Shown: positions 1-13,480 of the stretch, one piece after another
How the letters are laid out: each line of letters begins with the position of its first letter
Numbering within the stretch: position 1 is the stretch's first letter
Source of the DNA: Saccopteryx bilineata
Lineage: Eukaryota > Chordata > Mammalia > Chiroptera > Emballonuridae
Assembly: GCF_036850765.1 (NCBI RefSeq)
Contig: NC_089501.1
Coordinates: 12,934,997 to 12,998,996, forward strand
Length of the DNA: 64,000 nt
Direction of reading: 5' to 3'
The notes under the pieces: model-generated
Database searches by the model: none
The model's input: the letters and a program-made list of their open reading frames with translations, nothing else
What the model was told of the DNA's origin: nothing
Program-made: the position numbers and the translations under genes

Positions 1-176
1 AAGTACACATCAAGGCTCTCAAAATTTTGTTTTAAAGGGCTACAAACTTGAAACTTTACAAATGTTTTAAAAACAGGAAGAAATTGCTACCCCTTACCAA
101 CCTGAAACTGAAATACCTGCCTCCACCTGGGTCAGTGGTCAGATGATGTGGAGAAGTAATGAAAACACAGAAGCTG

Positions 177-375
177 GGCCTGACCTGTGGTGGCGCAGTG
201 GATAAAGCATCGACCTGGAAATGCTGAGGTCACCGGTTCGAAACCCTGGGCTTGCCTGGTCAAGGCACATATGGGAGTTGATACTTCCTGCTCCTCCTCC
301 CTTCTCTCTCTCTCTCTCTCTCTCTGTCTCTCCCTCTCCTCTCTAAAATGAATAAATAAACAAAAAAAATTAAAA
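177..375 (+). repeat. SINE-A (tRNA-derived)
   Basis: Head GCCTGACCTGTGGTGGCGCA with pol III A- and B-box-like sequence (GGTTCGAAACC), then a TC-rich part and A-rich tail. Duplication AAAACACAGAAGCTG at 162-176 and 376-390. Confidence 0.93.
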
Positions 376-639
376 AAAACACAGAAGCTGTCCTCTACCT
401 GTGCGATTTTTGGACAACAGAGAAGAATATTGTAGTGATGTGGTCTAAGAGGATAGTAAGTCTGAACAGTGGGCTTCATTCACATGAAATGCTCCATCCA
501 GGCAGCAGTGACAGAAAAGACACATGAGGGCACGTGTGCTCCTCAAAACAGACACCGGTCAGAGAACCCACTTGGTCATCTCTTTTGCTAGACATGTTAC
601 TTTTGTTTTTTAGTTTATTTTTTGTTGATTTATAAACTT

Positions 640-1342
640 TTTGTTTTGGGATAATCCCTAGATTTACAGATAAGTAACAGAGATAGCATGGAGAGATCCT
701 GTATGCCCCTCGTCCAGTTTCCTCTAATATTAACATCGTCCATGGCCATGGTACATTTGTCAAAGCTGAGAAACCAGCATTGGTACCTTGCTATGAACTG
801 AACTCCAGACTTGAACTGGATTCTACTAGTTTTTCAATTAATATCCTTTTCCGTTCCAGGATTCCATCCAGGATACCACATTGTGTTTAGTCATCATGCC
901 TTGTTATTAGTCTCTTCGGGTTTGTGATATTTCTCAGCCTTTCCTTATTTTCCGTGACCTTAGCAATCTTGAGGAGTACTGACCAAGTATTTGGCAAAAA
1001 TGTCCCTCCATTTGGATTTGTCTTCTGTTTCCCCCATGACTAGACTGGGGCTTTGGGTTTGGAGAAAGAGTCACCAAGGTGAAAAAGTATTCTCATCATC
1101 ACATCATATGAGGGATATATGCTGTCAGTGTAATGTCACTGGTGATGTTAAACTTGATTATCTAAACAACACAGCATTTGCTAGGTTCCTCTCCTGTAAC
1201 GGTACTATATTATATATTTACATTTTATACTCTATTCTTTGGAAGCAGCTTACTAAGTCCAGCCCTCCAGTCAAGTTAAACTCCTCTGCTTGGAACAGGA
1301 GAGAATATACTTATTTGGAAGTCTTTTATAAGAAACATTGCA
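640..1342 (-). repeat. Ancient L1 3' region, antisense
   Basis: The stretch reads as an old mammalian L1 3' UTR on the minus strand (phrases such as CTTAGCAATCTTGAGGAGTAC). The open frame across 991-1494 is an artefact of this and the SINE at 1343. Confidence 0.6.
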
Positions 1343-1530
1343 GCCTGACCTGTGGTGACACAGTGGATAAAGCATCGACCTGGAACACTGAAGTTGCTGG
1401 TTTGAAACCCTGGGCTTACCTGGTTAAGGCACATATGGGAGTTGATGCTTCCTGCTCCTCCCCCCTTTTCTCTCTCTTTCTCTTCTCTTTCTAAAAATGA
1501 ATAAATAAAATCTTTTTAAAAACCTTAAAA
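1343..1530 (+). repeat. SINE-A (tRNA-derived)
   Basis: Same family as the copy at 177. Duplication AGAAACATTGCA/AGAAACATTACA on either side. It sits inside antisense L1 sequence. Confidence 0.9.
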
Positions 1531-1549
1531 AAAGAAAAGAAACATTACA

Positions 1550-2555
1550 GATAGATTGTTTTGACCAGTGTTAGATTCTTCTCCAGTGTTAATTTTATCC
1601 CTCTCTCCTGAGGCAAAACATGATATGCATGTTCAGTGAAATATTCAACTCAAAATATGCCCATGACTAGATTGAATATATTTTCACCACTGAGTATAAA
1701 ATTTAGAGCGTAAATGTTGCATGAATAACGTATTCCCTATTCTTGCCTGCTTTCATGATAAAAGTAATGAAAAATAACAACTGGTAGGGAGAACAGACAG
1801 ACTAGAATTCTAGCGTTTTTCCCTTTACCATTTCAATATTTCTTGTTTGTTTTTGTTTTTAATGAAAGCCACCTTGAAAATTTACCCAGATAAAATTTGG
1901 ACTGCTTCTAGCTCCCATGACTTTTTTGATTTGTATCTTGCTTTTGTTAAACTCATTTTTAAAGGATTCAGTCACCAGTTCTTCCACTTGCTTTGCAACC
2001 TGCTCATAGCATTAGGTAAATTCAGTCTGACTAGATTATTAATATTGTTGCCTGTATCCTTTACATAGGCTGTGTTGGAATAGCATAGTTTTTGTTTTGT
2101 TTTTTGTAGTTTTAAAGATACGTACATCTAAAAAGTTGGGTCCTGTAATAAACTGTTTTGATTTTCTCCTCATGGTCAGAATGACCATAATACTCATTCA
2201 TAAGAGATACAGAATGTTTCCATGAACAGGATTATGTGTTCATTATTTGAAACATTAATAATTAGTTATGTTTATAGACTTTAGAAATTTAACTTTATTA
2301 CAGTATAGTGTATCCACAATAACAGGTGCATATTCTGTCGACAGTTTGGTGGGTTCTGCTATATGTGCATGCTGAGTACCTGCCACCTCAGTCAAGGAAC
2401 AGAACTTTTCCAGAAAGTTTCTTTTTCCCACCGGAGTCAGCCCTTCAGACATCTGGTTTCCCACCCCAGGAAACGAATGCTGTTATTTCTGCCACTGTTC
2501 TGACACACTATAGGTTAATTTTAGGAAAGCTTAATTTTATATTACATATATTTTC
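1550..2555. other. Intronic sequence, nothing recognised
   Basis: AT-rich; 2260-2520 has a faint old-L1-like look. No exon. Confidence 0.5.
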
Positions 2556-2559
2556 TGTA

Positions 2560-3130
2560 GCTGTCTTCTTGATTTTCTCTTTATATTTGCTTTTTAAGTT
2601 TTGCTATGATATTTTAATATTATTTATCTTGCTTGCGGTTCTCTGAGTTTCTTGGATCTGTATTTGATATCTTTTATTACTTTTTGGAAAATTCTTAGTC
2701 ATTATGTCTTCATATATTTCTTCTGCCTTATTGTTTCTCTCCATTTTCTAGGACTGCACTTACATGTATTTTAGACCGTATGATATTTTCCTGCAGCTTT
2801 TGAATGCTCTGTTTCCACTCCTCACAGTATTTTTTTCTCTTTGTGTTTCAGTTTGGGTAAATTTTAGTGTTTTCTTCAAGTTCATTGGTATTTACTTAGA
2901 TGAGTTGAGAAGCCTACCAGGGAAATTCTTCATCTCTGATCCTGCCTTTTTAATTTACATCCCTACTTGATATTTAATTTACCCCCTTCAACATCTGGAT
3001 CATTTTTTAGTCTGTTTCTCTTGATTGCTTTGTCTCTTAACAGTGGGTTACCTGGGGCATTTTTGTTTTTTTTTCATATATGAGTCGTAATTTTTTATCA
3101 AATGCTAGATATGTAAATATTAGAGACTAA
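2560..3130 (-). repeat. Ancient L1 fragment, antisense
   Basis: Phrases such as GAGTTTCTTGGATCTGTATTT and ATTCTTAGTCATTATGTCTT resemble antisense old L1 internal sequence. A GC-richer stretch (3140-4030) follows and may be part of the same insertion. The 200-codon frame at 3135-3737 has no recognisable domain. Confidence 0.5.
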
Positions 3131-3739
3131 GGCAGTGCTTACACTTCAAAATGGGATTGTCTCTCCTATTGGGTTATTAGCATGTGGGGTTGAATCAGTC
3201 TATTCAGGACCTGAGCTGGGTTGGGGTTTTGTTAGGCTCAGTGAACCAAAGGCTTCCAGTTCCTCTAGCACTGGGCTTCCCTTGCCTACCACTGTACATA
3301 GCGCTGCTCTGAAGGGATTTCGTCAGTATTACTGCTCCACCCGCACCTTTCATCTGTCCCTGCACGTCTGCGCCAGAGAGGGCATCACACTCCTGCTCTT
3401 TCCCCAGGAGAAGACTGCTGTTGCTTGGCCTGCTGTGCTGGGCTTGTGTTTGGGCATGGAGGTGGGGTGTGCTTTCTCTGTTGTTCTTGCTCAGCTTCAG
3501 TTTTACGAAGGCCATGTACACCTAGATCTTAGAGGTGCTGTTAGCATTTTTGCCTCCTTCCTGCCTTTTACTTGCCATGCGCCCCGGGCAGATGTTTCCC
3601 GCCCCTCTCGGACCAGTAGGGAACCTCTGTTCAGCATTTGTATCTGGCCTTCCTCAGGGTACAGAGCTGCCCCTCTGACCACAGTCCGTCCTTTCTGGGG
3701 CCTGTGCACACTTGCTGCCCTCCCTCCAGCTGCTTAGGC

Positions 3740-5690
3740 CTCTTGCTTCATTGGCATGCGGAGTCTGCGGGGATAGGTGGGGCTTGCACCTGTCTGCTGC
3801 CGATATCTTCTCTCTTCCCAGGACTGCTGGTCACCTCCTTGGAGACCTGTTGCCTGGAGGGTTTGTTGTTGTTCCTTCAGTAGCTTAAGATCTTTTTTTC
3901 AACAAAAAGAGGAGTCCAAGGAAGTTGGCAAGGCTTTCTGCGTCACTCCCACCGCCCCCTGAAACCTGCACAGCTGTACCGCCTGTGAGGGCTCCCTCGG
4001 GTCTCCTACCCTGCCCCGGTCTTGTTGTGACTTACAGCGGGTGCTCGAATAACAGTGTTTCATTCCACATGGTTTCTCATCATGGAGCTGATGAGATGCC
4101 ACAGGCACATCACTCTTGTTTCCATCAGTTAGCCTCGGTCATGTTATATATACTTCATTTCACTTAAAATCACAGAACCCATCAATTAGCATTGAAGATT
4201 TACTGGACAACCATGTGAGTAAGAGCAAAGACCCCTTTTGTCCAGTGCTCTCTGCTATTTCAGAGTGAAATGCCAGCCCACACTTGACTTACTGCAGCCT
4301 TTAAAAATTTTACCCGACATCATCTTACCAGCTTTGATTGTGGCTGACCTTTTTTCCTCCAGTGTTCTGCCACAGGTGAGCTGGCTCAGGTGTCCTATAC
4401 CCAACCTCTGCTGATTCTTAAAATCCCTGTGTGCAGCACAGTGACTTCACAGAGAGGCTTACCTTTGATTTGGAGCCCTTCCAGATTTAACCCAACAAGT
4501 GAGCCCACAAACAAAACCAGAATCTGTCTGGTTTCTTCTTGCCTGACAGACTGCCCTCCCCTGGTGAGCTCGTTTCTCCAAGCCCAGTGACTGGTCCAAG
4601 ATAGGAAGGCGGCCTCTTCCTCTTCAGTTCCTTCTCATGTTCACAGCTCTCCTGTGGTTTTAAAGAAATGTATGCTGTTGAGGTTTATCTTGGGATTTGT
4701 CCTGCTCTGGGCAGGACTGATGTCTTTCGCATCCTTCATTCCAACCAGTAGTTTGTAGATTTTTCAGCTACTCCATATTCTGCCTAAACTTTTTCTACTA
4801 AATAGACATTCATTTGAAGATTATACATATTGTTAAAAAATACCTACTTTGTATTTGTGGTGAAACATAAAATTAGTTTTCTTATTAGAGCTGGGTAGGA
4901 GGAGGTCTCTAATGAGTAAGCATTTGTGGGATTTATAGTATTTTGAGGAAGAGCAAGAATTTTACAGACTTAAGCACAGTAGGCTGAGTAAAAGAAAGGC
5001 ATTTACTCTTTCTCACCTATACTATTTTTGCAACTTCCCCATAGTTTCTGCCTCTATATTTTAACTAATCAAAATTGCTCGTATATTAAGGAAAATAATT
5101 TATTATACTGTATTCTAAAGTATTCCATTATTTTTAGTTTTTACTTATATTAACTAAAATAATAGATAAGTAGTTTTTATTTTATTAAGGCAGATTTCTT
5201 TTTCTAGTCATCATTTTTATGTCTAAGCTTTGGAAGTTAACAGAATCCTATTGCTTTTTACTCATTCTTCTTGAATATTTCCTTAAAAACTACTTATTAT
5301 AAGAAAATTATGTATATAGTAGAAACCTCTTAGGTCTATACTAAACATTATTATAGTGCAGGTATAACATGAATATGAATGAAAGTTCTCTCACTATGAA
5401 GTATGATAAGATAAAACTTATTCTTTGCTAACAGGTTTACCATAGTGTTAATGAATTTCTCAGACATTTAATAATGTTTTTAATACATTTTAGGATTATT
5501 CTTGTGATTTCTTCTTGGACATATATATGTAATTACAAGAATAGAAAAGTAGTATCTCCTTTGGAGGAAGAATTTGTTTGTTATAATAGAAATCATAGCC
5601 ATAATTGAATTCACATAGCGAAGTTATGTGGTATACTCCAAACAGAACACATTCTAAGCAAGATATTTGAGCTTCAAATTTGATTTCTTG
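3740..5690. other. Intronic sequence
   Basis: A GC-richer part to about 4640, then AT-rich. Short open frames only, no recognisable domain or repeat that I can name. Confidence 0.5.
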
Positions 5691-5691
5691 A

Positions 5692-5861
5692 CCAGCCTTG
5701 TCAGGTAGCTCGATTGGTTAGAATGTTGTCTTGATAAGCCAAAGTTGGGGGTTCAATCCCCAGTCAAGCACTTAGAGGAATCAGTCAGTGAATGCATAAA
5801 TAAGTAGAACAACAAATCTATGTCTCTCTCTCTCAAAGCAATCAATCAATAAAATTAAACA
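5692..5861 (+). repeat. VES-like SINE
   Basis: tRNA-like head (GTAGCTCGATTGGTTAGAA, GGTTCAATCCC), then GAATGCATAAATAAGTAGAAC and a TC repeat. Duplication TTTGATTTCTTGA on both sides (about 5679 and 5862). Confidence 0.88.
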
Positions 5862-5966
5862 TTTGATTTCTTGAAATATGTATATAATCAAAACAGCTGA
5901 ACTGACATTATTAACGATTTAAGGTGGTTATTTAAATCAGAATTATACCTTTGGGGCTGTTTTGAC

Positions 5967-6266
5967 TTTTTTTTTTTTTTTTTTTTTGCGCGACAGAGAC
6001 AGAAAGAGGGACAAATAGGCACAGACACAGGAAGGGAGAGAAATGAGAAGCATCACATCTTCAGCACCTTAGTTGTTCATTGATTACTTTCTCATGTGTT
6101 CCTTGACCAGGGGGCTGCAGCAGAGCAAGTGACCCCTTGCTCAAGCCAGCAATCATGGGGTCATGTTTATGATCCCACACTCAAGCCAGTGACCTTGGGG
6201 TTCTGAACCTGGGTGCTCTGCATCCTAATCCGATGCTCTATACACTGCACCACCGCCTGGTCAAGC
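5967..6266 (-). repeat. SINE-B (tRNA-derived)
   Basis: T-run, GACAGAGACAGAAAGAGGGA, then body and the head end CACCGCCTGGTCAAGC. Longer 3' body than SINE-A. Confidence 0.88.
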
Positions 6267-6949
6267 TATAGTAAACTTTTAGAAAAGAAAACTTAAATAA
6301 ATTGAGATGGAGAATGAGGATGAGTTGCCACAGTTGCTTTAGAAGTATAGAGTAATTAAGATGTTAACTTTTTTATTGACCTGTTACATATCTTGAGGTG
6401 ATCTTTGCAGACATAATATATAATATAATGTCCTCATCATCACCATTGTGATACATGTATCATGACATTCCAGTCCCCATGATCTTAAAATATAAAGAAG
6501 ACACCATTGGCAGCCAGCTGAGTACATGGCATACAAACCGCCAGAATGAAACCAGAAACTCAGTTTCTGGGAAAAAGGGGTATTGTCTAGCTGGATATAC
6601 TAAAAAGAGCTACCTACCTCGTTCTTGGTGAAATAAGGCACAGCATGTTTTTTGTAGCTTGGAAAGTCTAGGGTTAGAACCCAGGTTGCGGCGCTCTTTA
6701 CTACCTCATCCTGGGAATCTATATTCTGGCAAGAAGTGATTGAAACTATTCCTGTCTTCTATTGGATGCACTTTTATTCTCTGGGAGTCCCATCCCCTCC
6801 TTTCTACTTGTAAACTTCTGTCTTTTACATGCTACCTTTTCTGGAATGGCAACACCAAAACATTTCTTGAAAATTGTATATAATTTACTAGTTAACTCGT
6901 GTGCATGTGTGTGTGTCATTTGTATGATAAAGTTTTTTTAAAAGTCCTT

Positions 6950-7200
6950 GCATGGGTTTTTGTTTGTTTGTTTGTCTGTTGGAAAACTCATAGACACAGA
7001 CACAGTAATATGATTACCAAAAGGAAGGGAGATGAGGGAGTGATTGGGAAAGAGGGTCAAGTATGAGACGCTGGAAGATGATTTGACTTTGGTTGGTAAA
7101 CAAACAATGCAGTACACAGATCATGTATCATAGAAATGTGCGCTTGAAACCCATCTAATCTTATTAACCAATGTCACCCCAATAACTTGAATAAAAAAAG
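6950..7200 (+). repeat. L1 3' UTR fragment
   Basis: Ends in CAATGTCACCCCAATAACTTGAATAAAAAAAG, the typical 3' end of bat L1s. The same end appears inverted at 60180-60210. Confidence 0.7.
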
Positions 7201-7701
7201 ACATTGCAAGACATGTTTAAAAAATGTATTCGCATAAGGGAATGTACATATTCTACACCCCACCCCCATTAACTATTTCGGTGTATCAAGGATCACGGCC
7301 GGGGAGACTGGTAGAAGTTCATGAGCTGTTCAGATCACTTGAGAAAATTAAGAAATCCCATTCAACCATCATTGGCTATGTTTCTGGTTTGCTCAGTGGT
7401 TCTAATATTTCTTTTTCTTCCTGTCAGCTCATACTTGGAAGATTCTCTGAATTTTGTAAAATTGTCAGTGCTTTTTAGGACCTTGCACTTTAATAGCATA
7501 CAAAATAAAGACACAATAGTGAAACCTTTCTACATAATACACAGATTTCCTTCAACTAATACTTTCAATACAGGACTTCAACCAGCTTTTTTCACATTTG
7601 TTTTTAATTTTGTTTCAAAAATATTGATATATTAAAAAGAAAGTTTATAAACAAAAAATATCTAGTAAAGAATTAAGTACTAACAGAAGTCATCCACTTT
7701 T

Positions 7702-8026
7702 CTTTTTTTGTGTGTGTGATAGAAACGGGGGGGGGGGGGGGGGGGGGACAGATAGGAACAGACACACAGGAAGGGAGAGAGATGCGACGCTTCTTTCGTT
7801 GGGGCACCTTAGTTGTTCATTGATTGCTTTCTCATATGTGCCTTGACTATGGGGCTACAGCAGACCGAGTGACCCCTTGCTCAAGCTAGCGACTTTGGGC
7901 TTAAGCTGGTGAACCTTGCTCAAACCAGATGAGCCCACGCTCAAGCCAGCAACCTCGGGGTTTTGAACCTGGGACCTCTGTGTCCCAATCCGGTGCTCTA
8001 TCCACTGTGCCATTGCCTGGTCAGGC
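7702..8026 (-). repeat. SINE-B with a long poly(G) tract
   Basis: Minus-strand SINE ending CATTGCCTGGTCAGGC. Its 5' purine tract has become an unbroken G-run of about 20 at 7728-7747, a likely polymorphic or error-prone spot. Confidence 0.88.
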
Positions 8027-8949
8027 TCCACATTTCTGTAGTAAATGGGTAGTAAGCCAACAACAATGGAACAAACTGCTTTTTCGATTATTCTATGTTT
8101 TTCATATTTAGTCTTTTAAAAACACCTTTTCTAACCCCAAATGATTTTAGAAAGCTAATGGGAACTTTAGATATAATTTTAGTTCAGTTCCTTATGTTAT
8201 TTAAATACTGGGAGCCATGTGTGTTTACAAGATATCTAGAAAACCACGAAGTCTGAAGTTCTCATTTATAGTGTTGTTTCTGTTAAAATAAAATATGTAG
8301 AGTAGCTGCAATATAAATACTAAGTAGTATCTCACAGAATAAGTACATGCACAAGACTATAAAATTGTCTTTTATTACATGAGCTTTTCATTTCCAACAG
8401 ATTCTCAATATAAATAATTATAGCCCCAGATTATTATCCTTTGCTATTTCTCTTGTGTTTATAACATTCATGACATACTTTTCAATTTTCTGTGTTTTCA
8501 TTCATGGGCGTTATAGACTTTAAGGGGAAAACTGGATAGAATAGATCCAAAGACGCCACTGTAAGATCTCGGCTTTATTATTTCTGTGATTGAAACTCAC
8601 CACTCTCTAAATATTATAAATGGCTTCCATCTGTTTCATTATAAAGTGGGTTAAAAATACATTCATGAGCTTCTTAACTATAAATTTTCTAGGTACATAT
8701 GAAATTTATTACTAAATTTAAAATGTTTGAATTTAAGATAACCCAACAGAGGTATAGGAGGGGTATATAGATGCAAAGATTGATAGTGATAAAAGCTGAA
8801 TGGTGGGTATAGCAGTTTGTTATACTGTTTTCTACTTATATATGTCTAAAAACTTCCATATAATTAAAAAATAGTAATATCTCCAGAAATATCAGATAAA
8901 TGTCATAAACATTAGATACTTAAATTTCTGTTTAAAAGAATATAATGGA

Positions 8950-9327
8950 GCCTGACCAAGTAGTGGCGCAGTGGATAGAGCATCAGCCTGGGATGTTGAG
9001 GACCCAGGTTTGAAACTGAGATCGCCAGCCTGAGCGCGGGCTCACCAGCTTGCGTACAGGGTTGCCAGCTTGACCATGGGTTCAGAGGCATGACCCTGTA
9101 GTCACGGGCTTGAGCCCAGAGGTCATTGGCATGAGCAAGGGGTCACTCACTCTGCTGGAGAGCCCCCCACTCCCGATCAAAGCACAAATGAGAAAGCAAT
9201 CAATGAGCAACTAAGGTGATGCAATGAAGAATTGATGCTTCTCATCTGTCTCCCTTCCTGGCCGTCTGTTCCTTTCTATTGGTGTCTCTCGCGCGCACGC
9301 GCAAAAAAAAAAAAAAAAAAAAAAAAG
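8950..9327 (+). repeat. SINE-B
   Basis: Head GCCTGACCAAGTAGTGGCGC and A-tail of about 24 at 9303-9326. Duplication GAATATAATG on both sides. Confidence 0.92.
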
Positions 9328-9377
9328 GGAATATAATGTAATAAAGATTGAAAAGAATCAATCATAAAACTATTAGC

Positions 9378-9783
9378 GGCCCTGGCCAGTTGGCTCAGCG
9401 GTGGAGCGTCGGCCTGGCATGCGGGGGACCCGGGTTCGATTCCCGGCCAGGGCACATAGGAGAAGCGCCCATTTGCTTCTCCACCCCCACCCCCTCCTTC
9501 CTCTCTGTCTCTCTCTTCCCCTCCCACAGCCGGGGCTCCATTGGAGCAGGGATGGCCCGGGCGCAGGGGATGGCTCCTTGGCCTCTGCCCCAGGTGCTGG
9601 AGTGGCTCTGGTCGCGGCAGAGTGACACCCCGGAGGGGCAGAGCATCGCCCCCTGGTGGGCAGAGCGTTGCCCCTGGTGGGCATGCCGGGTGAATCCCGG
9701 TCGGGCGCATGCGGGAGTCTGTCTGACTGTCTCTCCCCGTTTCCAGCTTCAGAAAAATACAAAAATAAAAAAATAGAAAAAAT
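9378..9783 (+). repeat. SINE-C (long tRNA-derived, GC-rich)
   Basis: Head GGCCCTGGCCAGTTGGCTCA with a clear B box (GGGTTCGATTCCCGG), then a GC-rich body and a tail ending CAGCTTCAGAAAAATACA. Perfect duplication AAAACTATTAGC (9366-9377 and 9784-9795). Overlapping open frames on both strands come from this repeat. Confidence 0.95.
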
Positions 9784-9799
9784 AAAACTATTAGCAAAC

Positions 9800-12700
9800 T
9801 CAGTATATAAAAAGAATGTATAAAAATATTTAAAAGTTACTCCCTTCTCAGAGTGCAATACTGGTTTAACATTTAGAATAATTTAACTCATGACATTAGC
9901 CAATTAAAGGAGAAGGGTCATGAGGTCAGTAGATTCAGAAATACTCTATTAATAATTTTTTAAAACCTTAGGAAACTAGGACTAGAAGAGAACTTCTTGA
10001 CTCTCGTTGTAGGATAGGTCTATACTTCATGCTCTTTGTGAAAGTGTGCTGTTTAAGACTGGGAATAAGACAAGGAGGCTTGTTATCTCCGGGTTCATTC
10101 GCTATACAAAAATCAATTGTGTATCCAGATTACAAACTAAAAAGTTTTTGAATACCATTTGCAGTAACATCACAAAAGAAAAATACCTAGGGATAAAATC
10201 ACAAAGCCTATCTATCACAAGTCTTTTATGCAGAAAACTAAGATACTACTGAGAAAAAATAAAATAAGTCCTAAATAGAGAGCTATATCATATTCATTAA
10301 TTGGAAGACTTAATATTTCAAAGATGTCATCTCTTCAAACTAATCATATAAACTCAATGTTATTTCAATCAAAATTTTAACAGGTTTTTTTAAAAAAAAA
10401 AAAAACAACTAAAACTGATACTAAAATTTTATGGAAATACAAAACGCAATGAAGAGTCAAGACACTCTTGAATAAGATCAAGGTCAGAGTATCTGTTCTA
10501 TAAGACATCAAGACTTGCTGGAATATTATAGTAATGAAGACTGTGGTTTTTATGCAAGAGCAGATGAGTAGATCTGTGTACCCTGAGGTCCCAGGAACAG
10601 GTTCATGCACATAGACAAATCCCTGATGACAGATTAGGTACAGCAGAGCAATGGGGAAAAGACTGTCTTTTAGAAATAGTGTTTGGGCGGTTGGTGACCA
10701 TGTAGAAAGTTGTAATACTTGACCCCCACTTTACACCGTACACAAAAATTAATTTCACATGTATTTTAGCTGTAAATGTCAAAGGCAACCCAAAACTTTC
10801 AGAAGAAAATGTGAGAGAATATTTTTATAGCCTTAAGGTAGTGGAAGATTTCTTAAATAGGGTTCGAAGGATACTAATCTTTAAAAAAAATTGATGTTTG
10901 ACAGACATTAAAATGAAATATTTCTGTTCAGAAAATAATTAAGAGAATAAAAAGGCAAGCTATGGAATAAGAGACTATATTTGGAGCACATATAACTGGA
11001 AAAAGGACTTATCTCCAAAAAATAAAGAAGTTCTATAATCAGTAAAGGAAGACATCAACCCAGTAGCAAAATGACCAAATGTCTTGACAGGCATTTTACA
11101 AACAAGGAAACGTAGCTATTAATATTTTAAAAATGGTCTCTGGCCAGTGATTCAATGGATAGATTGTTCTAGAACACCAAGGTCGCAAGTTTGAATTCTG
11201 TCATTGTACATAATGGAAGAAATCATTGGCACAATGAAGTGAAATGAGTTGATACTTCTCTGTCTCTCTCCCTTAAAAAAAAATTGTACTTAATGTTTAT
11301 TAATAATCAGGAAAATGCTCATTAAAAATCACAATGAGATGTAGATGTATACTCAGTGGCGTGGTTGGAATTATAGTCTGGTGATATCAACAGTTGGTGA
11401 TCAGTGTGAACCCTCCAAACTGCTGGTGGCAGTATAAATTGGTTGAACTGGTTGTGAAAATTGTTGGATATTATTCTGTCAAGTTGGAGAAGAGCATTTT
11501 CCATGACTTAGTCATTCCATGCAGAAATATATGCCATTCAGAGTGTTCTTACTCTCTTTCACGATAGTTCTAAATTAGAGATAACCCATCAGTAGTGCAG
11601 CTGATAAGTTATGTAGTAGAATTCTGTTCTTCATTGAAAATGAAGAAATTATAGCTATATCAATAAAATGAATGAATCTTAAAAACATAATGAGAGAGGA
11701 GAAAAGCCAGACACAAGAAATATATACTGTGTGACTTAATTTATGTAATAAAATTTGGAGTGTAATGAACTAGTGTATAATTAAGTTATAAAATAAGAAA
11801 TGAAAGGGTGTGAGTACCATAAATATTAGGACAGTTGTTACCTTTGGACAGTGGTGTTGGCCATCTTTTAAGGATCCTGGAAAAACGCTACTTCTTGACC
11901 TGGTCACTAGTTACATGAATGTTTACTTTATAATATTTCACCAAAGTTTAGATTTATGGTTTTTGTGCTTCTATGTACATGTATATATCTTACAATAATT
12001 TTTAAAGAGTCATGTGCCATTTCTGAATTAAAAGCATAAAGCTCATTTCATGGCTAATAACCTTGTTTTTCATTTTGTTTTTTTATTTGTTTAAAATTAA
12101 GCATTCCTATAATTTTAAATTACGAAGTCTAACTTTGTAATGGCAATGGATAAATAAAATATTAACATTGATTCACACATTAGATGTTTACTATATTAAA
12201 AAAGATCTTTAGAATGCTAGAAATTATAGCCTTGCTTATTCTCACCTTATAACAAAGTCTTCCCCTTTCAACTGACTTGTATTATAATGTATTTTCCCAA
12301 AGATTCATTGCATTCATTTGAAATGAAATACCTTTTCTCTTGAATTTTGTTCTTTTTTTTTTCACTCTTGAGAATTGTCTGTTAGGTGTAAATTTTCAGA
12401 AAAGCTTTACCTTGGTTAATTATCTAGAACTTTCTTCTCTCTCACTTAGACTTGTGTGACTGATTGTATATCTATATTTTTCCATGATTTTGAGTGCCAG
12501 TTAGGTCCGAGCCCGATTTGAGACATACACGTAGTCCCAGTGTTACTATATGTTTGCACTTTATTTCTTGTCTTCCTAGGATTGACATTTTACTCTGATT
12601 TTCTCTGGGTTGTGATTTTTTTTTTCTTTATATATCTCTGTCTTAACTTCTAAGCATTTCGTGCAAGTAATTCAAATTCTTTTTACATTAAGCAGAACAC

Positions 12701-13210
12701 ATGAATGAACATACAAACGAATGAATGAGTGTTGGATGGCGTTGACTTGTGTTTATGAAACTGCTGGTTCTCCATAGTTCTTGTGGATGAAATAAAGTTC
12801 AAAAGTTTAAACCAGCTATGCAGACTGTTTTTCTCTCCTTTAAAAGGGCTCTTGCTTGTCAAGTTAGAGTAAATATTTATAGTTGGCTATGGAAAAATGT
12901 CCTGAGGGTGAAGAAAATGATTTTAATAGAACTGTATCCTGAACAGGCAATGGATACAAAAATCCATTCATATGCAGAAGGTTGGACAAGTGAAGTAATG
13001 AGTAGGCAGCAGTTATTTAGTTAAATTCTAAGTGCTTATTAGCATCCATTTAAAGGAAGTACTTAATTATTTTTTTATACACTATGCTATATGTATGCAA
13101 TTGCATTTTGGGAAGATTTATTTTTTTCCTTCTCCTGTTGAATTGCTGAAGTGCGTTTGTTGAAATTAAGGAGATTTTAAAACGGATTTCAATCAAATAT
13201 AGTTTTCAGA
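9800..13210. other. AT-rich intron
   Basis: Besides the diverged SINE at 11136, the section 9890-11780 reads like a decayed L1 (AAAATACCTAGGGATAAAATC, ATAAAAAGGCAAGCTATGGA), + strand, of low certainty. 11800-13210 shows nothing I can name. Confidence 0.45.
11136..11283 (+). repeat. Diverged tRNA-derived SINE
   Basis: Degenerate head (TCTGGCCAGTGATTCAATGG), B-box-like AAGTTTGAATTCTG and a TC-rich end with A tail. Older than its relatives. Confidence 0.7.
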
Positions 13211-13214
13211 TAGT

Positions 13215-13410
13215 GGCAGAGTAATGTGAGCAGCATGATATAATGGGAACTGTATGGGCTCTGTTTAAATATGGGCAAATAATCTCACCCCTCTGAATCC
13301 ACCTCGGGCTTTTTCCAGCAGTAACAGGTACAGCAATATCTACCACCAAGGTTGTTATGTGAGATGGGTGTATGAAGTTCCTGGCACGTAGTAACTGGTC
13401 AGTGTGTTTC
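13215..13410 (+). repeat. MIR
   Basis: Typical MIR text from GCATGATATAATGGGAACTG to CCTGGCACGTAGTAACTGG. Confidence 0.65.
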
Positions 13411-13480
13411 TTTTTTTCTCTATCACCAGATTTTCAATAAGGGAAAGCTAGCCCTCCCTGAGGCAAAACAGTATTCTTTT

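Noticed and set aside
3135..3737. A 200-codon + strand frame as a gene
   Set aside because: No recognisable domain, no splice context, and it adjoins antisense L1 sequence.
9378..9460. tRNA genes at SINE-C heads
   Set aside because: A- and B-box-like sequences are present, but each is followed by a SINE body, A tail and target duplication, so they are retroposons rather than tRNA genes.
9276..9858. Several overlapping open frames of 70-170 codons on both strands
   Set aside because: They fall in a SINE-C. The same peptides recur at 15337-15833, 16625-17108, 19270-19971, 22798-23340, 31221-31595, 41894-42401 and 63087-63541.
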